DNA of 64,000 bases from JAVBLP01 sp052034625 (GCA_052034625.1 JBPOII010000009.1:53173-117172); one strand, 5' to 3'; shown: positions 52,611 through 61,788, counted from the stretch's first letter. A program made the numbers and translations. Notes: generated from the letters alone by a model not told the origin.

Positions 52611-53507
52611 TTAAACAAGCCTTTTTATCAACTCGTCCTTATCGCCTGCAAGCATATCTATGACAGGTATCTCTATCATAGTATAACATCCGGGCTTCTG
52701 CTTTATTGAGGCGCGTGCAGCTGATACAAGCATCTGACCTGTCAGAGCAGGATTATTTATTCTCATTTTAAACTCGAAGATCTGATTATGAGTTTTGCCG
52801 GAAACTCCTTTTCTGATCATATGTACGCCATGTCCCTTATCTTGAATAACATTAACATCATCAACTTTTATTACATACGTTTCATCGTGTGCAAAATATT
52901 CGTCTTTTTTTATCGCTTCAGCAACTTTGTCAAAATCATAACCGTCTTCAATTTCTATATATACCATTCTGCGATGCACGGATGCACCAAGAGGAATTGT
53001 CATGGAAACAGCTTTTTTAACGCCTTTAACGGACTTGACAGCTACGGAATGTCCCATAGACATCCCCGGACCGAAATTTGTATATGTAAGACCTTTCGGA
53101 GCGGCAGCTTCCATAAGAGCACGCACAACGGAATCAGAACCGGGATCCCAGCCTGCTGAAATAATGCTGACCCTGCCAGATTCTTTTGCTATTTTATCAA
53201 GATCCTTTCTTACTTCAACTATATTTTTGTGTATGTCAAATGAATCAACAGTATTTACTCCGGCTTTTAAACATTCGGAAGCAAAATTTTTAACATCTCT
53301 TGAGGGAGTACATATGATCGCCACTTCCGGTTTGATTTTAAGATCTGCAAGTTTTTGAACTATCTGAAAATCTTTTAGCTCAGGATTGTGTTCAACATTT
53401 GCATGCCGGCTTACTATCCCGCAAATTTCAAAATCGGGTGCTTCCTGTAAAGCCTCAAGAGCATACTTACCGATATTCCCATAACCTAATATTGCGGCTT
53501 TAATCAT
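52611..53507 (-). CDS. ddh: meso-Diaminopimelate D-dehydrogenase
   Basis: 298 residues. N-terminal NAD(P)-binding ILGYGNIGKYALEAL. The family-specific blocks are AGWDPGSDSVVRALMEA, FGPGMSMGHSVAVKSVKGVKKAV and PLGASVHRRMVYIE, which bind the D-centre of meso-DAP. It makes meso-DAP from tetrahydrodipicolinate, ammonia and NADPH in one step, supplying lysine and peptidoglycan. It follows metA by 31 bp; both belong to the aspartate family. Confidence 0.93.
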   Translation of the reverse strand: MIKAAILGYGNIGKYALEALQEAPDFEICGIVSRHANVEHNPELKDFQIVQKLADLKIKPEVAIICTPSRDVKNFASECLKAGVNTVDSFDIHKNIVEVRKDLDKIAKESGRVSIISAGWDPGSDSVVRALMEAAAPKGLTYTNFGPGMSMGHSVAVKSVKGVKKAVSMTIPLGASVHRRMVYIEIEDGYDFDKVAEAIKKDEYFAHDETYVIKVDDVNVIQDKGHGVHMIRKGVSGKTHNQIFEFKMRINNPALTGQMLVSAARASIKQKPGCYTMIEIPVIDMLAGDKDELIKRLV

Positions 53508-53538
53508 AGTCTTTCCCCTTTTGATTAACTCTTATTTA

Positions 53539-54453
53539 TTATCTTTCAATATAATCGTACGGCGTACGCTGATAAACAAAATAGTTCAGCCAATTTGAAA
53601 ACAGAATATTTGAATGTGCTCTCCACACAACTTTCGGCTTTTTTTCCGGATTATCATTCGGAAAATAATTTATAGGGATATCTATATCCAATCCTTTTTT
53701 AAGATCTCTGAAATACTCATCAGCCAAAGTGTTTGCATCATATTCGGAATGTCCTGTAACAAAGAATTGCTTTGAATCCTTACTGCAAATTATATAAATG
53801 CCAGCTTCTTTTGAACGGCTCAAAACTATAAGCTTTTTATTTTTTTTAACCGCTTCTTCATCAATGCCGGTATGACGAGAGTGAGGAGCATAAAAAATAT
53901 CATCAAATCCATAAAGCAGATAATGTCTTTTTGCAGTTTTCTCATGAGGAAAAACCCCAAACATTTTCTTATCAAGTTGAACTTTTTTTATGCCATAATG
54001 ATAATATAAACCTGCTTGAGCTCCCCAGCATATATGAAATGTTGAAAATGCATTTGTTTTAGACCACTCCATAACTTTGCAAAGTTCATCCCAATAATCT
54101 ACTTCTTTATAATCAAGCATTTCAACCGGAGCGCCGGTTATTATCAAACCGTCGAAATAGCTGTCTTTAACATCGGCAAAAGTTTTATAGAATTTAAGCA
54201 GATGATCGGCTGAAGTGTTTTTTGATTTATGGCTTGCCATCTGTAAAAGCTCAACTTCTACCTGCAATGGAGAATTTCCCAAAAGTCTTAATATCTGTGT
54301 TTCAGTTTCTATTTTTTTTGGCATCAGATTAAGAATTGCTATTTTTAAAGGGCGTATGTCCTGAGACATCGCACGCTTCTCATCCATAATAAAAACGTTT
54401 TCTTCATTTAAAACTTTATGCGCCGGCAGATCTTTAGGCACTTTTATAGGCAT
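53539..54453 (-). CDS. metA: Homoserine O-acyltransferase MetA, predicted acetyl-CoA type
   Basis: 304 residues whose numbering lines up exactly with E. coli MetA: catalytic Cys142 in FHICWGAQAG, His235 and Glu237 in VTGHSEYD. Position 111 is Glu (GAPVEML). In this family Glu111 gives acetyl-CoA specificity while Gly111 gives succinyl-CoA, so the product is probably O-acetyl-homoserine for methionine synthesis. It lies 76 bp after trpA in the same direction. Confidence 0.93.
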   Translation of the reverse strand: MPIKVPKDLPAHKVLNEENVFIMDEKRAMSQDIRPLKIAILNLMPKKIETETQILRLLGNSPLQVEVELLQMASHKSKNTSADHLLKFYKTFADVKDSYFDGLIITGAPVEMLDYKEVDYWDELCKVMEWSKTNAFSTFHICWGAQAGLYYHYGIKKVQLDKKMFGVFPHEKTAKRHYLLYGFDDIFYAPHSRHTGIDEEAVKKNKKLIVLSRSKEAGIYIICSKDSKQFFVTGHSEYDANTLADEYFRDLKKGLDIDIPINYFPNDNPEKKPKVVWRAHSNILFSNWLNYFVYQRTPYDYIER

Positions 54454-54529
54454 CTTTATTGCTCCCTTTATACTTATATCTATAGATTATAGCAACTTAT
54501 TATGATTTTAAAAATAAATTTTTTTAAAA

Positions 54530-55315
54530 TTAATTATCATGAATCATACAGGCTTTTATTCCAGACACATATTCAGCGATCTTTGCAGCGGCATTTTCTT
54601 TATATTCTGCAATTATTTTTACTACGGCACTGCCTATAATTACTCCGTCGGCATATTGCACCATATCTTTTGCCTGTTCACCCTTAGAAATCCCAAAACC
54701 TACGGCAACCGGAATATCTGTATGTTCTTTTATTTTTTCCGCCATTCCTTTAATATCGGTTGTTATCTTTGCTCTCACACCTGTAACACCTAAAGAAGAA
54801 ACAAGATATACAAAACCTTTTGCATTTTTTGCTATGCGCTCTGTTCTCTCTTTAGATGTAGGTGCAATAAGAGTTATTATATCTATGCCGTATTTATCTG
54901 AAAACTCTTTAACTTCACCCTGTTCTTCAAAAGGCAGATCGGGAAGTATCAAAGCACATATTCCGGTATCTTTACATTTTTTGAAAAATTTATCATACCC
55001 ATAATTAAATACGGGATTTATATATGTCATAAAAGTTAAGGGTATATCTGTTTTTTTTCTGACCCTTTCTACCATTGCAAATATATCGTCAATACTTATT
55101 TTTACGCTTAAAGCTCTTGCCATAGCATTTTGAATTACTTCGCCCTCAGCAATAGGATCTGAAAAAGGTATCCCTATCTCTATCAGATCTACGCCGTTTT
55201 GTGCTAATGTTAAAATAAATTCTTCAGTATGTTCCAATGACGGATCTCCAGCGGTAAGATATATCACAAGAGCTCTTTTATTTTCAAATGCTTTTTTTAT
55301 AGTATCTTTACTCAT
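54530..55315 (-). CDS. trpA: Tryptophan synthase alpha subunit
   Basis: 261 residues from the ATG at 55313-55315, overlapping the trpB stop (ATGAGTAA). The catalytic Glu lies in LIEIGIPFSDP. The second catalytic acid (Asp60 of E. coli, in SDPLADGP) is Glu here (SDPIAEGE), an allowed variant seen in other bacteria, and the next Pro is Glu. VYLVSSLGVTGVR and GFGISKGEQA are intact. It cleaves indole-3-glycerol phosphate and passes indole to TrpB. Last trp gene of the operon. Confidence 0.95.
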   Translation of the reverse strand: MSKDTIKKAFENKRALVIYLTAGDPSLEHTEEFILTLAQNGVDLIEIGIPFSDPIAEGEVIQNAMARALSVKISIDDIFAMVERVRKKTDIPLTFMTYINPVFNYGYDKFFKKCKDTGICALILPDLPFEEQGEVKEFSDKYGIDIITLIAPTSKERTERIAKNAKGFVYLVSSLGVTGVRAKITTDIKGMAEKIKEHTDIPVAVGFGISKGEQAKDMVQYADGVIIGSAVVKIIAEYKENAAAKIAEYVSGIKACMIHDN

Positions 55316-56492
55316 CAATATTTACCCCTTTGTATTTTGCTATCATTGCAACATCTTTATCTCCTCTGCCTGATAGAGTTACTACTATTACTTTATCTTT
55401 CGCCATTTCTTTTGCAAGCTGTATAGCATGATAAACAGCATGAGAAGATTCAATTGCAGGTATTATACCTTCCGTTCCCGACAAAAACTCAAAAGCTTCA
55501 ACGGCTTCATCATCTGTTACAGGAACATATTGAACTCTTTTAATATCATTTAAATATGCATGTTCAGGCCCTATGCCGGGATAATCAAGACCGGCTGAAA
55601 TTGAATAGACAGGAGCTATCTGACCGTCATCATTTTGGCAAAAGTATGATTTCATTCCATGGAATATTCCTACTTTACCTGTTGCAATAGTTGCAGCTGT
55701 TTCTGCGGTGTCAATGCCTTTTCCCGCTCCCTCGCAAGCTATAAGTTTAACTTCTTTATCATCTATGAAATTATAAAAGCTGCCAATTGCATTTGAGCCG
55801 CCGCCTACACAAGCTATAACTACATCGGGAAGTTTTCCCTCTTTGATCATTATCTGCTCTTTTATCTCTGCACTTATTACACTTTGAAAATCCCTGACTA
55901 TTGTAGGGAATGGATGAGGACCCATTACCGAACCCAGAACATAAAGCGTATCATCAACTCTTTTACTCCACTCTCTCATAGTTTCATTTACGGCATCTTT
56001 TAATGTTTTTGTACCGCTTGTTACGGGATGAACTTTTGCTCCAAGTAATTTCATTCTGTAAACATTTAGACTTTGTCTTTTAGTATCTTCTTCCCCCATA
56101 AAGACTTCACATTCAAGCCCCATTAAAGCCGCAGCAGTAGCTGCCGCCACGCCGTGCTGTCCGGCACCTGTTTCAGCTATTATGCGTTTTTTACCCATCT
56201 TTTTTGCAAGAAGGGTCTGTCCCAAAACATTATTTATTTTATGTGAGCCCGTATGGTTTAGATCTTCCCTTTTTAAATATACTTTTGCACCGCCAAGCTT
56301 TTCAGTCATATTTTTTGCAAAATATAAATTTGAAGGTCTGCCGGCATATTCATTAAGGAGAAAATTAAGTTCATCTTTAAAGGATTTATCTTTTTTATAA
56401 AAATTATATGCGCTTTCAAGCTCTTTTACTGCGCTCATAAGAGTTTCCGGAATATATTGTCCGCCGTATATTCCAAATCTTCCGTCAGCCAT
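55308..56492 (-). CDS. trpB: Tryptophan synthase beta subunit
   Basis: 394 residues from the ATG at 56490-56492 (AAGGAG upstream); the longer frame overlaps trpF and is rejected. GRFGIYGGQYIPETLM begins the protein, the PLP lysine is in LNHTGSHKINN, and the phosphate loop is CVGGGSNAIGSF. GPEHAYL and LSGRGDKD complete the family blocks. This is the standard TrpB1 type, expected to form an alpha2-beta2 complex with TrpA. Confidence 0.97.
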   Translation of the reverse strand: MADGRFGIYGGQYIPETLMSAVKELESAYNFYKKDKSFKDELNFLLNEYAGRPSNLYFAKNMTEKLGGAKVYLKREDLNHTGSHKINNVLGQTLLAKKMGKKRIIAETGAGQHGVAAATAAALMGLECEVFMGEEDTKRQSLNVYRMKLLGAKVHPVTSGTKTLKDAVNETMREWSKRVDDTLYVLGSVMGPHPFPTIVRDFQSVISAEIKEQIMIKEGKLPDVVIACVGGGSNAIGSFYNFIDDKEVKLIACEGAGKGIDTAETAATIATGKVGIFHGMKSYFCQNDDGQIAPVYSISAGLDYPGIGPEHAYLNDIKRVQYVPVTDDEAVEAFEFLSGTEGIIPAIESSHAVYHAIQLAKEMAKDKVIVVTLSGRGDKDVAMIAKYKGVNIDE

Positions 56493-56514
56493 TTTATTTC
56501 TCCTTTTTTTATCT

Positions 56515-57120
56515 TTATAAACTTCTGACCGCATCAATAACTTCTTTTATTTTATTAAAATCTTTCCGGTTATCCGTTTCAACGCCGCTGCTAAGATCTA
56601 CACAGAAAGGATTTAATGTTTTAATCGCTTGCTCCACATTATTATTATTTAAGCCGCCGGCAAGAAAAAAAACTCCTTTAAAATCTTTTATGAGATTTAG
56701 ATCAAAAGATTTCCCGGTACCGCCATATTCATTTTCAGAGTAAGCATCAAAAAGAATATAATCCTCACCGAATGACAGGCTTTGATTGATTTTATCTTTC
56801 ACTCTTACAGCTCGTATGACAGGTTTATTTGTTTTTTCTTTAAGTCTGTAAATATATGCTTCATCTTCATCGCCGTGTAGCTGAATATAATCTATGATAT
56901 CGTTTTCGCAAAGATTTACAATATTTGAGATCTTATCATTTACAAAAACCCCTACCGATTTGATATTTTCATCAAGCGATACTCTAAACCCTACTGCTGT
57001 TTTAAAATCTATTTTCCGTTTTGTTCCTGCAAAAACAAATCCGGCAAAATCAGGTTTTAATTCATTTAAATATTCTATTTCCTCTTTTCTTTGTATACCG
57101 CATATTTTAATTTTTGTCAT
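56515..57120 (-). CDS. trpF: Phosphoribosylanthranilate isomerase
   Basis: 201 residues. The catalytic Cys is in KICGIQRKEEI and the catalytic Asp in LFDAYSENEYGGTGKSFD. YIQLHGDE and LAGGLNNNNVEQAI bind the phosphate. Separate from trpC here (the two are fused in enterobacteria). 22 bp before trpB. Confidence 0.96.
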   Translation of the reverse strand: MTKIKICGIQRKEEIEYLNELKPDFAGFVFAGTKRKIDFKTAVGFRVSLDENIKSVGVFVNDKISNIVNLCENDIIDYIQLHGDEDEAYIYRLKEKTNKPVIRAVRVKDKINQSLSFGEDYILFDAYSENEYGGTGKSFDLNLIKDFKGVFFLAGGLNNNNVEQAIKTLNPFCVDLSSGVETDNRKDFNKIKEVIDAVRSL

Positions 57121-57139
57121 AATTTTTACCTGTTGTCCT

Positions 57140-57916
57140 TTAGCATTTAAGCTCTGCGAGTTTTTGTTTTATATCTGCACTTTTTATAAGCCCTTCGCCT
57201 ATAAGTACTGCGTCTGTTTTATTATTATGCAAAAGTTCTATATCTTCTTTTGTCTTTATGCCGCTTTCCGAAACAAATATTTTGTCTTCCAGAATAAGTT
57301 TTCTAAGTTTTATGCTATTGTTTAGATCCACTTTAAAATCCTTAAGATCTCTATTATTTACGCCTATTATATTCGCACCGGCTTTTAAAGCCATTTCTAC
57401 TTCTTTTTCATCATGTGTTTCTATAAGAGCCGACATTCCAAGCCGCCAAGCTGTTTCCATATAATCTTTAAGTTCTTTAAAATTCAAAGCGGAACATATT
57501 AAAAGAATTGCATCTGCCCCTAAAGTTTTTGATTCATATATTTGATAAAGATCTACTATGAAATCTTTTCTAAGTACCGGTATATTTACCTCTTTTTTAA
57601 CTTCCGTTAAATATTTATTACTGCCCATAAAGAATTCCGGCTCTGTAAGTACTGAAATTGCATCAGCCCCTGCCGACTCATACTCTTTTGCTATCTTAAT
57701 ATAATTAAAATCTTCACATATTATCCCTTTTGACGGGGAAGCTTTTTTTATCTCACATATAAAACTCATTTTCTCTTTTTTTAAAGCTTTTTCAAAAACA
57801 AAATCTGAATTTTTACCGAGTGAAAGAGCTTCTTTTTTCATATTTTCAAAACTTTTTTCCTGTTTAGCTTTCTCAACTCTTTTTTTTGTTGATACAATAA
57901 TCTTATCCAATATCAT
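57140..57916 (-). CDS. trpC: Indole-3-glycerol-phosphate synthase
   Basis: 258 residues. EIKKASPSKG at about 54-63 holds the catalytic Glu and Lys; VLRKDFIVDLYQIYESKTLGAD, split by its loop, carries the second lysine; INNRDLKDF-type (GVNNRDLKDFKVDL) and FVSESGIKTKED follow. 19 bp upstream of trpF and 1 bp after trpD. Confidence 0.96.
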   Translation of the reverse strand: MILDKIIVSTKKRVEKAKQEKSFENMKKEALSLGKNSDFVFEKALKKEKMSFICEIKKASPSKGIICEDFNYIKIAKEYESAGADAISVLTEPEFFMGSNKYLTEVKKEVNIPVLRKDFIVDLYQIYESKTLGADAILLICSALNFKELKDYMETAWRLGMSALIETHDEKEVEMALKAGANIIGVNNRDLKDFKVDLNNSIKLRKLILEDKIFVSESGIKTKEDIELLHNNKTDAVLIGEGLIKSADIKQKLAELKC

Positions 57917-57917
57917 T

Positions 57918-58931
57918 TTAAGCTACCTCATTTGAAAGTTTTATAAATTCATTTAATTTATTTAATGCCGCACCGCTGTCTATGGTTTCCTGTGCAAGTT
58001 TTATACATTCTTTTATTGTTATATTATCGCGGAACATATATATACATAATGCAGAATTTAAAACTACAATATCTCTTTTCGCTCCTTTCCGTCCTTTGAG
58101 AACATCTAAAGCTATAACTTTATTTTCTTGAGGTGTTCCTCCTATCAGTTCTGAAAGTTTACATCTTTCAAAACCGAACTGTTCGGGGGTTATAAAAAAG
58201 CTGTTAAGTTTTCCGCCGTTCACTTCGCATATTGTTGTGCTGTCAGATAACGTTACTTCATCAAGTCCGTCGTGGCCATGAACTACCATAGCTCTTTTTA
58301 CTCCAAGATTAGCAAGAACTCTTGCCATAGGCTCTACAAGATTTTCATCATAAACGCCTATAAGTTCATAATTTGCTTTTGCAGGACTTGCGAGCGGTCC
58401 TAATATATTAAATATTGTCCTTATACCGAGCTCTTTTCTTACTTTTGCCACATATTTCATTGAAGAGTGAAATGTTTGGGCCATAAGAAAACATATTCCT
58501 GTTTTTTCAAGAACAGTTTCACATTGTGCCGGTGTAAGCATAATATTTACGCCGAGAGCTTCAAAAAGGTCTGCACTGCCGCATTTGCTTGAAACACTTC
58601 TATTGCCATGCTTTGCCACAGGAATGCCGCATGCGGCAATAAGAAGTGATGAAATACTTGAAATATTGAAAGTTGCAAGCTCATCTCCGCCTGTACCGAC
58701 AATATCTAAAACATCGGTCTTTGGATTAAGCCTTTGGCATTTTTCTCTCATTACCATTGAGCATGCAGTAACTTCTTCAATCGTTTCACCTTTAAGTCTC
58801 ATAGCCGTAATGAAAGAAGCTATTTGTGCATCGGTAGCTTTACCGTCCATTATTGTATTCATTACCGCTTTAGTATTGTCTATTGTAAGATCTTTCTTAT
58901 TTACTATGTCATAAATTGCTTTCTGTATCAT
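57918..58931 (-). CDS. trpD: Anthranilate phosphoribosyltransferase
   Basis: 337 residues. The PRPP-binding loop is DIVGTGGDELATFNIS; KHGNRSVSSKCGSADLFEALG is the second block (shown here across two segments); the metal-binding DE pair is in HGHDGLDEVTLSD. Not fused to trpG. It overlaps the trpG stop by 4 bp. Confidence 0.97.
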   Translation of the reverse strand: MIQKAIYDIVNKKDLTIDNTKAVMNTIMDGKATDAQIASFITAMRLKGETIEEVTACSMVMREKCQRLNPKTDVLDIVGTGGDELATFNISSISSLLIAACGIPVAKHGNRSVSSKCGSADLFEALGVNIMLTPAQCETVLEKTGICFLMAQTFHSSMKYVAKVRKELGIRTIFNILGPLASPAKANYELIGVYDENLVEPMARVLANLGVKRAMVVHGHDGLDEVTLSDSTTICEVNGGKLNSFFITPEQFGFERCKLSELIGGTPQENKVIALDVLKGRKGAKRDIVVLNSALCIYMFRDNITIKECIKLAQETIDSGAALNKLNEFIKLSNEVA

Positions 58932-59506
58932 TTTGTCCCTCCGAGAGATAAAAAGTTCTCTACTATTGTTTCTCCGCCTGCAGTTAAAACAGATTCAGGA
59001 TGAAATTGAATTCCGTACACATCAAAATCTATATGTTTTACGCCCATAACCTGCGAATCATCATCTTCAGCTATGACAAGAAGTTCGTCGGGAAGAGTTG
59101 TTCTGTCAGCTATAAGCGAGTGATATCTTGCGGCTTTTATAATAGGTGGAAGACCTTGAAAGATCGGACTGCCGTTTGCAATATGTATATTGCTGGTTTT
59201 GCCGTGCACAAGAGTTTTTGCATAAGTTATTTTTCCGCCGAAAGTTTCACATATTGCCTGATGACCAAGACAGACACCGAGAATAGGAGTTTTATTTTTA
59301 AAATATTCAATACTTTCTTCACATATACCTGCATCGGCAGGTCTTCCTGGTCCCGGGGAAATTATTATATGCGTCGGATTTAACTCTTCTATTTCTTTAA
59401 CTGTCATCTCATCATTTTTTATAACTTTTACATCCGGATTTATTTTCCCTGCATATTGGTAAAGGTTATAAGAAAAACTGTCATAATTATCTATTATTAA
59501 GATCAT
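58928..59506 (-). CDS. trpG: Anthranilate synthase glutamine amidotransferase subunit
   Basis: 192 residues. Class I glutaminase triad: Cys in GVCLGHQAI, and His and Glu in FHPESVLT. The start DNYDSFSYNLYQY and the oxyanion block SPGPGRPADAG are typical. It may also serve folate synthesis with a PabB elsewhere. It overlaps trpE by 4 bp and trpD by 4 bp. Confidence 0.96.
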   Translation of the reverse strand: MILIIDNYDSFSYNLYQYAGKINPDVKVIKNDEMTVKEIEELNPTHIIISPGPGRPADAGICEESIEYFKNKTPILGVCLGHQAICETFGGKITYAKTLVHGKTSNIHIANGSPIFQGLPPIIKAARYHSLIADRTTLPDELLVIAEDDDSQVMGVKHIDFDVYGIQFHPESVLTAGGETIVENFLSLGGTK

Positions 59507-60963
59507 TTTCCTACCTCCTTGAGTGCATTTATAATAGCTGCCGATTTATTATTATATTCTCTGTACTCTTTTTCCGGGTCGCTGTCAGCAACTATACCGG
59601 CCCCTGCCTGAACATAAACTTTTCCGTTTTGAAGTTTTGCACAACGGATAGCTATACACATATCCATATTTCCGGCAAAGTCCATATATCCTACCGCTCC
59701 GCCGTAAGTTCCGCGTTTATGCCCTTCTAATTCATTTATTATTTCACATGCTCTTTTTTTAGGAGCGCCTGACAATGTACCGGCAGGAAGAATAGATCCC
59801 AAAACATCAAAGCGGTCAAAACCTTTTTTAAGTTTTCCTTTTACTATTGAAGCTATATGGGAAACATAAGAAAATTTTAATATTTTCTTATACTCGGACA
59901 CTTTTACGCTGCCGAACTCGCTGACTTTTCCAAGATCATTTCTGCTTAAATCCACAAGCATATTATGTTCAGCAAGCTCTTTTTCATCTTTAAGCAATGC
60001 TGATATCAGATATTCATCTTCATGAGCATTTTTACTGCGCGGGCAAGTCCCGGCAAGAGCAAAATTCGTAAGTTCGCCGTTCTTTAAAGTTATAAGCGTT
60101 TCAGGAGATGCACCTGCTAGTTCGCTGCCGCCGAAATTAAAGTAGAACATATAAGGCGACGGATTTGTTGTTCTTAAAACCCTATAAGTCTGAAATAAAT
60201 TACCTTCAAATTCAGCTTCATAACGATTTGAAAGAACAGCCTGAAAAATATCGCCTTCTTTTATATATTCTTTTACTTTTTTGACCATACCTGTAAAATC
60301 TTCTTTTTTAAAAAGGGATCTAAAATCAGATTTTAACTGTGAACTCAGATCTTTCTTCCCATCAGAACCGTTCAAAATAAGATTTTCTATATCTTTTATC
60401 TTTTCTATCGCTTCAATATAATTCCTTTCAAAATCTTCTACCTTAACATTTACGATAATGAATATCTTTTGTTTTAGATGGTCAAAAGCTATGACTTTAT
60501 CAAAAAGCATCAAATTAAAATCATCAAATCCGGCTTCATTGATATTGTCAAGTTTCAGGCTTTTTTCAGCATATTTTATATAGTCATAAGAAAAATACCC
60601 TGCCAACCCTCCCGTAAACGGAGGCATATCTTCAATTACCGGACTTTTATATTTTGAAAGTATATCTCTTAATATATCTGCCGGCTCTTCAGAGATCTTC
60701 TCTTCTTCTTTCCCGTTGCTTATATAAACTTTATTATCATTACATCTTATCGTCATCTGCGGATCATAACCTATAAATGAATATCGTCCCCAGCTTTCCC
60801 CTCTTTCAACGCTTTCCAGTAAGAAACATCTCTTGTCCTCTTTCATAAATGTTTTGAGAACCTCAACTGATGTTTTAACATCAGAAAAGATCTCCATAGA
60901 AACAGGGATTACCGTGTAATCATTGAAATACTTTTTTGCATCACTAATGCCGGGTCTGATCAT
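59503..60963 (-). CDS. trpE: Anthranilate synthase component I
   Basis: 486 residues from the ATG at 60961-60963 (AAGGAG upstream); the longer frame runs into the leader terminator and is rejected. FLLESVERG near residue 45 is the tryptophan-binding LLES motif, so feedback inhibition is expected. The chorismate-binding half has LAGTCPRSK, DLSRNDLGK, PAGTLSGAPKKRA and YGGAVGY. First gene of trpEGDCFBA, controlled by the T-box leader upstream. Confidence 0.97.
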   Translation of the reverse strand: MIRPGISDAKKYFNDYTVIPVSMEIFSDVKTSVEVLKTFMKEDKRCFLLESVERGESWGRYSFIGYDPQMTIRCNDNKVYISNGKEEEKISEEPADILRDILSKYKSPVIEDMPPFTGGLAGYFSYDYIKYAEKSLKLDNINEAGFDDFNLMLFDKVIAFDHLKQKIFIIVNVKVEDFERNYIEAIEKIKDIENLILNGSDGKKDLSSQLKSDFRSLFKKEDFTGMVKKVKEYIKEGDIFQAVLSNRYEAEFEGNLFQTYRVLRTTNPSPYMFYFNFGGSELAGASPETLITLKNGELTNFALAGTCPRSKNAHEDEYLISALLKDEKELAEHNMLVDLSRNDLGKVSEFGSVKVSEYKKILKFSYVSHIASIVKGKLKKGFDRFDVLGSILPAGTLSGAPKKRACEIINELEGHKRGTYGGAVGYMDFAGNMDMCIAIRCAKLQNGKVYVQAGAGIVADSDPEKEYREYNNKSAAIINALKEVGK

Positions 60964-61004
60964 TTTTTTCTCCTTTTTTTCCTTTTTATTTTTTGAACAG
61001 AAAA

Positions 61005-61058
61005 TAAAAAAATCCGTCCTTGGAATTACAATAAAATATCGTAATACCAAGGACGGAT
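61005..61058 (-). terminator. Regulated terminator of the trp T-box leader
   Basis: ATCCGTCCTTGG (61047-61058) pairs with CCAAGGACGGAT (61012-61023) with a further TATTAC/GTAAT extension, followed by seven T on the minus strand. It lies 42 bp before trpE. Confidence 0.92.
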
Positions 61059-61335
61059 GTATATTAAATATATTATCCGCGGTGCCACCTTGATTTCCGG
61101 CAAATATAGAATTAGCCGGACACTTTGCAGAGTACTATCATACTCCTCACATTTAACGCTTGTGTTACGTCGCAGAATACTGGGGAATAAAAATTCCTTT
61201 TGACTGCGCCCTCAGTGGTCCATTTGATAATCTGCGTTGTACGGGAATCTCAGCTGCGCCCGCTCTCTGTAACTGCACAATTACCGTTATCTCCACTTCA
61301 TCGGTTTGTCTGGGTCAAGAACCCTATTAAATTGT
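61005..61335 (-). promoter_or_regulatory. T-box leader (tRNA-Trp sensing) of the trp operon
   Basis: The T-box sequence AAGGTGGCACCGCGG is at 61077-61091 (minus). Its AAGG and GCGGAT arms can pair with ATCCG and CCTT of the terminator's 5' strand, forming the antiterminator. Stem I is recognisable: basal helix AGTGG (61293-61297) with CCACT (61214-61218), the AGAGAGC and GCTGAGA distal motifs, and a specifier loop whose 3' side reads TGG followed by A at 61222-61219. TGG is the tryptophan codon. Uncharged tRNA-Trp would stabilise the antiterminator and switch the operon on. Confidence 0.92.
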
Positions 61336-61343
61336 TGAAAAGC

Positions 61344-61373
61344 ATAATACAAAAAATATTTATTTTTTGTCAA
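61344..61373 (-). promoter_or_regulatory. trp operon promoter
   Basis: TTGACA (61368-61373, minus) and TATTAT (61344-61349) with an 18-bp spacer. The start of transcription would be near 61336, placing the whole T-box leader in the transcript. Confidence 0.8.
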
Positions 61374-61397
61374 GCGGTTTTTTTAATTCATTTCAAA

Positions 61398-61457
61398 CAG
61401 AAATAAAAACTGCCGGCAGATTTGCCATCCAATACAAGGGATAGTTCTGCCGACAGC
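61398..61457 (-). ncRNA. Candidate short structured RNA A with intrinsic terminator
   Basis: CTGTCGGCAGA (61446-61456) pairs along 11 bp (one U-G) with TCTGCCGGCAG (61410-61420), capped by an AUCC/GGAU inner stem, and followed by TTTTTATTT. A promoter, TTGACT (61487-61492) 17 bp from TATTAT (61464-61469), ends about 7 nt before the helix. The expected transcript is about 60 nt. It is also the nearest terminator for any minus-strand read-through toward the trp promoter. Confidence 0.55.
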
Positions 61458-61463
61458 AAAAAT

Positions 61464-61492
61464 ATAATAACATCAAATATTGCAAAAGTCAA
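61464..61492 (-). promoter_or_regulatory. Promoter of candidate RNA A
   Basis: TTGACT-N17-TATTAT on the minus strand (61487-61492 and 61464-61469). Confidence 0.6.
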
Positions 61493-61570
61493 TGAGATAT
61501 TAATGATCGGTAAATGGATTATTGAAATTTTTAATGATAATTTTAAAAGAATTGATAATTTGATAAAGAA

Positions 61571-61678
61571 GGCATAAAAGAGGAAAGGCTCCAATGCGCT
61601 GAAGTCATTTGGCGTACAAACCTCTCAGCTTACCCCCCGTTATACGGGTGGCCGACGATCTCATTGGCAGCCCTTCCT
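61571..61678 (-). ncRNA. Candidate structured small RNA B
   Basis: Closing helix P1: AGGAAGGGCU (61669-61678) pairs with AGCCUUUCCU (61581-61590), ten pairs including one G-U that is valid only for minus-strand RNA. P2: CCAAUG (61662-61667) with CAUUGG (61591-61596). Inside lie a CCCG/CGGG hairpin, a GUAA linker and a two-part hairpin (GCUGA/UCAGC, GUUUG/CAAAU). P1 is followed by CTCTTTTATGCC. The same layout and tail occur in RNA C. It has its own promoter. No known RNA family is recognised and no ORF fits. Confidence 0.6.
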
Positions 61679-61683
61679 TCAAT

Positions 61684-61712
61684 AGTTTATATGAAAAAAG
61701 TAATACTGTCAA
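61684..61712 (-). promoter_or_regulatory. Promoter of candidate RNA B
   Basis: Consensus TTGACA (61707-61712, minus) with TAAACT at 17 bp (61684-61689), or TATAAA at 15 bp (61686-61691). It ends directly before helix P1. Confidence 0.6.
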
Positions 61713-61788
61713 ATACAAGATTGCCAAAAAAAATAGTTAAAAGCAGAGATTAATCAAAAAAATTATAATATAAGTTTTTTATAAAGAT

